From Hymenobacter sublimis (GTDB taxonomy: Bacteria > Bacteroidota > Bacteroidia > Cytophagales > Hymenobacteraceae), in contig NZ_CP095848.1 of NCBI RefSeq assembly GCF_023101345.1, positions 3,002,001-3,066,000 of the forward strand: a DNA stretch of 64,000 nucleotides, given 5' to 3'. Position numbers and translations under genes: made by a program. A model generated the notes under the pieces. That model saw nothing but the letters and a program-made list of their open reading frames with translations. It searched no databases and was not told where the DNA came from. Position 1 is the stretch's first letter. The number at the start of each line of letters is the position of its first letter. Positions 59,728 through 64,000 of the stretch are shown here, one piece after another.

Positions 59728-61554
59728 TTACTCGCCGCCCTGCTCGTTACCTAGCATCTTGTCGCGCAGTGCGGACAGAGCGTCCAGATCACCGAGGGTC
59801 GACTTCTCAGCCGTGGCGGGCTTCTTCAGGTCGCTTAGTTTGCCTTCACCCTGAGCGCCAGCAGCGGCACCCGTAGCAGGCTTCTTCTTCGCGAACTTCG
59901 AAGCGCGGGAGTCTTCTTCCTGAGCCTGGTTGAACACAGCAGTGTGCGACAGCACGATGCGACGGTCATCCTTCGAGAATTCAACTACGCGGAAGTCCAG
60001 GGTTTCGCCGTTCTCAGCGTTGCTGTTGTCTTCCTTCACCAGCGACTTGGGGTACGCGAAGCCTTCGATGCCGTAGGGCAACTCGAGCACCGCACCACGG
60101 TCGTTTTTCTCGGTGATGGTAGCCTTATGCACCGAGCCGGGAGTAAATACCGTCTGGAACGTATCCCAGGGGTTTTCTTCCAGCTGCTTGTGGCCCAGGG
60201 CCAGACGACGGTTGGCTACGTCCAGCTCCAGAACTACTACGTCCAGACGGTCACCCACCTTCACTACTTCCGAAGGATGCTTGATCTTCTTGGTCCACGA
60301 CAAGTCTGAAACGTGCACGAGGCCGTCCACACCTTCTTCCAGCTCTACGAACAGGCCGAAGTTGGTCAGGTTGCGCACCAGACCGTTGTGGTTGGTACCT
60401 ACCGCATACTTCGTAGCGAAGTCGCCGCGGGTCCATGGATCCTCGCTCAGTTGCTTGATACCCAGGCTCATCTTACGGTCTTCGCGGTCGAGGGTCAGGA
60501 TCTGCGCCTCTACTACGTCGCCCTGCTTGATGAAGTCCTGCGGGTTACGCAGGTGCTGGCTCCAGCTCATTTCTGAAACGTGGATCAGGCCTTCTACGCC
60601 GGGAATGATTTCCATGAACGCACCGTAGTCGGCAACGTTCACGATGCGGCCTTTCACCTTCGAGCCTACGCCCATGTCGGCGCCCAGCGAATCCCATGGG
60701 TGGGGAGTCAGCTGCTTAAGGCCGAGGCTGATACGCTTCTTGGCTTCGTCGAAGTCAAGCACTACGATATTCAGCTTCTGGTCAAGCTGCAGTACTTCGC
60801 TCGGGTGAGCGATGCGGCCCCACGAGATGTCGGTGATGTGCAGCAGACCGTCTACGCCACCGAGGTCGATGAACACACCGAAGTTGGTCATGTTCTTGAT
60901 AACGCCCTCGAGGATCTGGCCTTTTTCCAGGTTGTTGAGGATGGCTTCGCGCTGCTTCTCGAGGTCTTTCTCGATCAGGACTTTGTGCGAAACTACCACG
61001 TTGTCGAAAGCGGCGTTGATTTTCACCACTTTCACTTCCATACGACGACCTACATAGATGTCGAAGTCACGGATGGGCTTCACGTCAATCTGCGAGCCGG
61101 GTAGGAAGGCTTCTACGCCGTCCAGATCCATGATCAGACCACCTTTGGTGCGACGCTTTACTACGCCTTCCAGAACGGTGTCATTCTCCAAAGCGTCGTA
61201 AATAGCTTTCCAAGCCTGCTTAATCTTGGCCTTTTTGCGGCTCAGGATTAGCTGACCGTTCTGGTCTTCCTGGTCCTCAATGAACACCTCCACCTCGTCG
61301 CCCACTTTCAGCTCGGGCAGGTCGCGGAATTCGGAGAGGGGCACCAGACCATCGGATTTGAAGCCGATGTTCAGGATTACGTCGCGGTCAGTGATGCCCA
61401 CTACGGTGCCTTTAATTACTTCTTCCTCCTGGACGGTAGTCAGCGTGCCGCTGTACATTTCCTCCATCTCGGCGCGCTGCTCAGCGGTGTAGTTACCACC
61501 AAAGCTGTTTGCTCCAACGTTGTCCCAGTCGAAGTTGTCTACTATTTCTGCCAT
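59728..61554 (-). CDS. rpsA: 30S ribosomal protein S1
   Basis: This 608-residue protein binds mRNA on the small ribosomal subunit and helps initiation, which matters in Bacteroidota where Shine-Dalgarno sequences are rare. Six S1 RNA-binding domains follow one another from about residues 45, 130, 220, 305, 390 and 475, for example GVIKNMTNFGVFIDLGGVDG and GLVRNLTNFGLFVELEEGVD. An acidic N-terminus and a Lys/Ala-rich C-terminal tail flank them. A TATCTTTG box lies 113 bp upstream and a terminator is downstream. Confidence 0.96.
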   Translation of the reverse strand: MAEIVDNFDWDNVGANSFGGNYTAEQRAEMEEMYSGTLTTVQEEEVIKGTVVGITDRDVILNIGFKSDGLVPLSEFRDLPELKVGDEVEVFIEDQEDQNGQLILSRKKAKIKQAWKAIYDALENDTVLEGVVKRRTKGGLIMDLDGVEAFLPGSQIDVKPIRDFDIYVGRRMEVKVVKINAAFDNVVVSHKVLIEKDLEKQREAILNNLEKGQILEGVIKNMTNFGVFIDLGGVDGLLHITDISWGRIAHPSEVLQLDQKLNIVVLDFDEAKKRISLGLKQLTPHPWDSLGADMGVGSKVKGRIVNVADYGAFMEIIPGVEGLIHVSEMSWSQHLRNPQDFIKQGDVVEAQILTLDREDRKMSLGIKQLSEDPWTRGDFATKYAVGTNHNGLVRNLTNFGLFVELEEGVDGLVHVSDLSWTKKIKHPSEVVKVGDRLDVVVLELDVANRRLALGHKQLEENPWDTFQTVFTPGSVHKATITEKNDRGAVLELPYGIEGFAYPKSLVKEDNSNAENGETLDFRVVEFSKDDRRIVLSHTAVFNQAQEEDSRASKFAKKKPATGAAAGAQGEGKLSDLKKPATAEKSTLGDLDALSALRDKMLGNEQGGE

Positions 61555-61666
61555 GATATGATGCAGTGGCCCTCATGTACACGTCCGGCGCAGGGCCCAC
61601 CCCCGGAGCGCGTTTTTGTTTGATACACAGCACCGAAGCGCCGGCCTCGCCACCCTGGCGGGGCGG

Positions 61667-61674
61667 CAAAGATA
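61667..61674 (-). promoter_or_regulatory. Promoter -7 box for rpsA
   Basis: The minus-strand sequence TATCTTTG matches TAnnTTTG; a leader of about 105 nt to the rpsA ATG follows, long enough for autoregulation by S1. Confidence 0.5.
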
Positions 61675-61725
61675 CGGAGTTTGAGACTATTTGCTACAGT
61701 ACAAAGGGTTATTACTCGACCAACT

Positions 61726-62172
61726 TTATCCTATCTGAGACAGTGTGTTACCCAACCCTACTAGGCCTCTCCGGCCTAACTCTATATTTAGTCCTTCTAT
61801 AAATGTCGTAGTTGCCACTATCAACTCATGCTCACTAATAGACCTAGAGCAGGTAAATTCTTGCCAGATAGAATGAATGAGGTAACGAGTATTAGCAACA
61901 GGTTCTAGTGTCAGTATTGCTCCTTCTGCCTCATCATGATCCATTGTGAAATACTCCATAGACACTGGCTTTTTTGTTGCAATAAGCTTTCCTAGCCACT
62001 TATTTAATTCAGTTCCGAATTCGACTAACATTATATCGGGCTCCTGAAAAAATACCTGTCCGTCAATTTTGATCATCAATTCTCCTTCCAAGTACGCTAC
62101 AGCGTATTTAATTTGATCATCAACTGGGCATCTTTGAATAGTAAATTCCAACTTGAGTTCTGTATCTATCAT
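61726..62172 (-). CDS. Small hypothetical protein, AT-rich
   Basis: This 148-residue protein is unrecognised: MIDTELKLEFTIQRCPVDD, then AVAYLEGELMIKIDGQVFF and EFGTELNKWLGKLIAT, ending GLGNTLSQIG. It looks soluble and alpha/beta, without a signal peptide or membrane segment. Its base composition is clearly AT-richer than that of the rpsA and desaturase genes on either side, so it may be an immunity-type or acquired gene, but there is no partner toxin next to it. Confidence 0.7.
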   Translation of the reverse strand: MIDTELKLEFTIQRCPVDDQIKYAVAYLEGELMIKIDGQVFFQEPDIMLVEFGTELNKWLGKLIATKKPVSMEYFTMDHDEAEGAILTLEPVANTRYLIHSIWQEFTCSRSISEHELIVATTTFIEGLNIELGRRGLVGLGNTLSQIG

Positions 62173-62195
62173 TGGATTTGAAATATCAGGTAGCT

Positions 62196-62243
62196 CAATA
62201 ATAGAAATAGCGGCTTCAAGTAAAGCCGCTATTTCTATTATTG
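62196..62243 (-). terminator. Intrinsic terminator after the desaturase gene
   Basis: Perfect 20 bp arms (CAATAATAGAAATAGCGGCT, 62196-62215, with 62224-62243) with an 8 nt loop lie between the desaturase and the small hypothetical gene. Confidence 0.9.
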
Positions 62244-62258
62244 AAACTCTAGTTAACC

Positions 62259-63323
62259 TTACGCCCTACCCAACTCGCGCAAGTGGGCAACGTGGGAGGC
62301 TACGGCGTAGCGCATCTTGGGGTACTCGTTGTACTCTACGCCGAACTCCGCGCACATCTGGCGGATGATTTTGTTCAGGGCGGGGTAGTGCACGTGGGAG
62401 ATGTTAGGAAACAGGTGGTGCTCAACCTGGAAGTTCAGGCCACCTACCAGCCAGCTAATCACCTTGTTATCCGTAGCGAAGTTGGCGGTGGTTTTGATCT
62501 GATGGATGGCCCACTCGTCCTCAATCTTGCGGGTGGTTTCGTGGGGCACTACGAAGCTGGTGTGCTCTACCGTATGCGCTAGCTGAAACACGATGCTCAG
62601 GGTGAAACCCGCTACGGCCATGAATACCAGGAAGCCTACTAGCCAGCTTACCACGCCTACCATATAAATAGGCAGGGCCACGAACAGCCCCAGGTGCAGC
62701 ACTTTAAAGCCCCAGAACACGCCCTGGTCCGAGGCCGTCATTTTCTTGATGGGCATCTCCCCGATTTTGCCGCGGAAATACTTCTGATAGTCCATGTAGA
62801 AAATCCAGGCGATAAAGAGCAAGGCGTAGAAAAACCAGAAGTAGAGGTGCTGGAAGCGGTGGAGCTTGCGACGGGGCTGCTCCGGGCTCAGGCGCAGCCA
62901 GGGCTGGGCGTCGAGGTCGTCGTCCACACCTTCCACGTTGGTGTACATGTGGTGGATGAGGTTGTGCTTGGCGTTCCACATGTAGGAGTTGCCGCCCATT
63001 ACGTTCAGGGTAAACGCGGCAAACTGGTTCATCCACTTTTTCTTGCTGAAGGAACCGTGGGCCCCGTCGTGCATGACGTTAAAGCCGATGGCCGCTCCAA
63101 TAAAGCCCAGCAGGGCGCATTCAGCCACGCCTACCCAGGCAGTGGGCGTCCAGAACACAAGATGCAGGTAAACGGCTACAAAAGCGGCCGTTAGCAACAC
63201 TGCTTTGAAGAACAGGGTTTTACCTCCCGTAGTGGATTTGCCAGCCTCGGCAAAGTAGGCGTTGGTGCGGCGCTTCAGTTCCTGGTGAAAGGAGCGGGAA
63301 GCCGCGAATTTGGGTGCTTGCAT
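62259..63323 (-). CDS. Fatty-acid (acyl-CoA/acyl-lipid) desaturase
   Basis: This 354-residue di-iron membrane enzyme introduces a double bond into fatty acyl chains. The three histidine boxes are HDGAH (85-89), HNLIHH (120-125) and QVEHH (299-303). The Gln-Val-Glu form of the last box and the DGAHGSF and NISHVHYPAL segments place it with the delta-5/delta-6-like desaturases. Four hydrophobic segments (about 40-60, 65-83, 160-178, 208-250) span the membrane. A TATCTTTG box at 63349-63356 is 25 bp upstream. It may adjust membrane fluidity; the chain position is not determined. Confidence 0.93.
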   Translation of the reverse strand: MQAPKFAASRSFHQELKRRTNAYFAEAGKSTTGGKTLFFKAVLLTAAFVAVYLHLVFWTPTAWVGVAECALLGFIGAAIGFNVMHDGAHGSFSKKKWMNQFAAFTLNVMGGNSYMWNAKHNLIHHMYTNVEGVDDDLDAQPWLRLSPEQPRRKLHRFQHLYFWFFYALLFIAWIFYMDYQKYFRGKIGEMPIKKMTASDQGVFWGFKVLHLGLFVALPIYMVGVVSWLVGFLVFMAVAGFTLSIVFQLAHTVEHTSFVVPHETTRKIEDEWAIHQIKTTANFATDNKVISWLVGGLNFQVEHHLFPNISHVHYPALNKIIRQMCAEFGVEYNEYPKMRYAVASHVAHLRELGRA

Positions 63324-63348
63324 AAGGGGTGGTCAAGAAGAACGAAGA

Positions 63349-63356
63349 CAAAGATA
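63349..63356 (-). promoter_or_regulatory. Promoter -7 box for the desaturase gene
   Basis: Minus-strand TATCTTTG matches TAnnTTTG, 25 bp upstream of the ATG at 63323. Confidence 0.5.
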
Positions 63357-63504
63357 CCGGTTCAGGTTTCCTCTTCGGCGTTTGGGGTAGGAAAGGCGGG
63401 ATTTTGCACCACCATGATTGGCTCGTTTGCGGGAGGCGAGGTGCCCTGTTCGCTGGGTATGCAGGGCCGCGCCACCTCTGTAAGCCCAAGCAGATGCGCT
63501 TCGT

Positions 63505-64000
63505 TCATTTCCGCACCAGTTCTGCTTTACCAGCAAGCGGTAAATCCGGCTTTAGCAGGGGTCGTAACGCGGATACGGGTACAAACACCCGAATTTCTCC
63601 TTGGGCAAACGACGCTACCTCATAGGGCGAGTATACAAACACGGCCCCGCCGCTGGTCAGGTACACGTTGCGGGTAACGGGTAGCGTGTTCTCAAACAGT
63701 ACCTCCGAGAGCGGTTGCCCTGGCCTCAGCCCCAAAACTAGGCGCGCGTAACGGCCTAGCAGCTGCTCTAGCTGGGCCTCGGTGCCAGGAAGAAAAATGT
63801 CAGGGTAGCGCAGGGTGCGGCCGGTGCGAGTATCGTAGCTGCAAACGGTGGTAGCGTAGTTACCGTGGGCACCGCCGCTGTAATCATACCTGGCATACCC
63901 GATGCTGAGTAAAGTACCCTCGTTCCAGAGCACATGGGTGCTGGTTTGCTGCTCGTAGCGGAAGGCAGCCAGCGGGCGGTAGGTGCTAGTATCCGCTTCC
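63505..64000 (-). CDS. DUF3298/RsiV-like domain protein (5' end outside window)
   Basis: The frame is open to the end of the window, so the N-terminus is missing and a GTG at 63933 is not the start. The visible part reads STHVLWNEGTLLSIGYARYDYSGGAHGNYATTV (split: STHVLWNEGTLLSIG and YARYDYSGGAHGNYATTV), the DUF3298 hallmark YxYxGGAHGN, with RTGRTLRYPDIFLPGTEAQLE and VYLTSGGAVFVYSPYEVA, which are typical of RsiV/PdaC-type C-terminal domains. Exported proteins of this type are common in Bacteroidota. Its full domain set cannot be judged here. Confidence 0.8.
   Translation of the reverse strand, partial: EADTSTYRPLAAFRYEQQTSTHVLWNEGTLLSIGYARYDYSGGAHGNYATTVCSYDTRTGRTLRYPDIFLPGTEAQLEQLLGRYARLVLGLRPGQPLSEVLFENTLPVTRNVYLTSGGAVFVYSPYEVASFAQGEIRVFVPVSALRPLLKPDLPLAGKAELVRK

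Noticed and set aside
61566..61802. 78-residue plus-strand ORF upstream of rpsA
   Set aside because: It overlaps the rpsA promoter and the end of the minus-strand hypothetical gene, with no protein-like features.
63285..63677. Plus-strand ORFs in the gap between the desaturase and the DUF3298 gene
   Set aside because: They overlap the desaturase promoter and the antisense of the DUF3298 gene and show no conserved motif.

Overview
The window reads as chromosome of a high-G+C aerobic member of the Bacteroidota, most like Hymenobacter (family Hymenobacteraceae). This is an inference. It rests on a very large surface protein with a type IX secretion C-terminal sorting domain, repeated promoter -7 boxes of the Bacteroidota form TAnnTTTG, Gram-negative envelope genes (kdsA, lepB, yidC, a PBP4-type carboxypeptidase), Bacteroidota-restricted families (DUF5683, a HAD-SerA fusion) and a G+C content around 60 percent. 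No plasmid, phage, CRISPR or rRNA signature was seen. One tRNA (Cys, GCA) is present.

Layout. 1-9.7 kb: the 3' part of a lipase, then a glycogen/maltodextrin group (GH31 alpha-glucosidase; a protein resembling only the N-terminal half of a glycosyltransferase, coupled to a YdeI-family gene; a branching enzyme of eukaryote-like type) and a gamma-glutamyltranspeptidase lipoprotein. 9.8-11.4 kb: three small, mutually similar helical proteins of unknown function. 11.8-18.8 kb: a 2347-residue secreted adhesin-like protein with PA14, cadherin-like and seven DUF11 repeats. 19-24.7 kb: a membrane protein, an AraC regulator, a DUF983 protein and a tandem pair of GH13 alpha-amylase paralogues, one a lipoprotein and one without an export signal. 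24.7-31.8 kb: D-aminoacylase-type amidohydrolase, class D beta-lactamase, a frameshifted YdeI gene, aldo/keto reductase, GNAT, DUF421, alpha/beta hydrolase and VOC genes. 31.9-33.3 kb: an AT-richer, probably acquired AlbA_2/ATPase gene. 33.4-50.9 kb: mostly housekeeping genes (HAD-SerA fusion, PBP4, Gfo/Idh/MocA, pyrG, yidC, oligopeptide-binding protein, UPF0173 hydrolase, parA, parB, DUF5683, dapB, lepB). 51-64 kb: ung, apaG, methyltransferases, kdsA, a coiled-coil membrane protein, cyanophycin synthetase, tRNA-Cys, rpsA, a fatty-acid desaturase and the 3' part of a DUF3298-type gene.

The intergenic space carries three repeat families. (1) Long palindromes with 30-37 bp arms at seven loci, plus remnants. 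(2) Two copies of a roughly 185 bp element with terminal inverted repeats and a central terminator hairpin, downstream of lepB/ung and of cphA. (3) Two loci with inverted arms around the core GCGCATCAAG. Transcription is mostly monocistronic, with terminators between convergent genes.

No obvious new multi-gene defence or biosynthetic system was found. The best candidates for something undescribed are the trio of small paralogues at 9.8-11.4 kb, the repeat families, the half-glycosyltransferase, the AlbA_2 gene and a 43-residue ORF with its own terminator at 53.4 kb.
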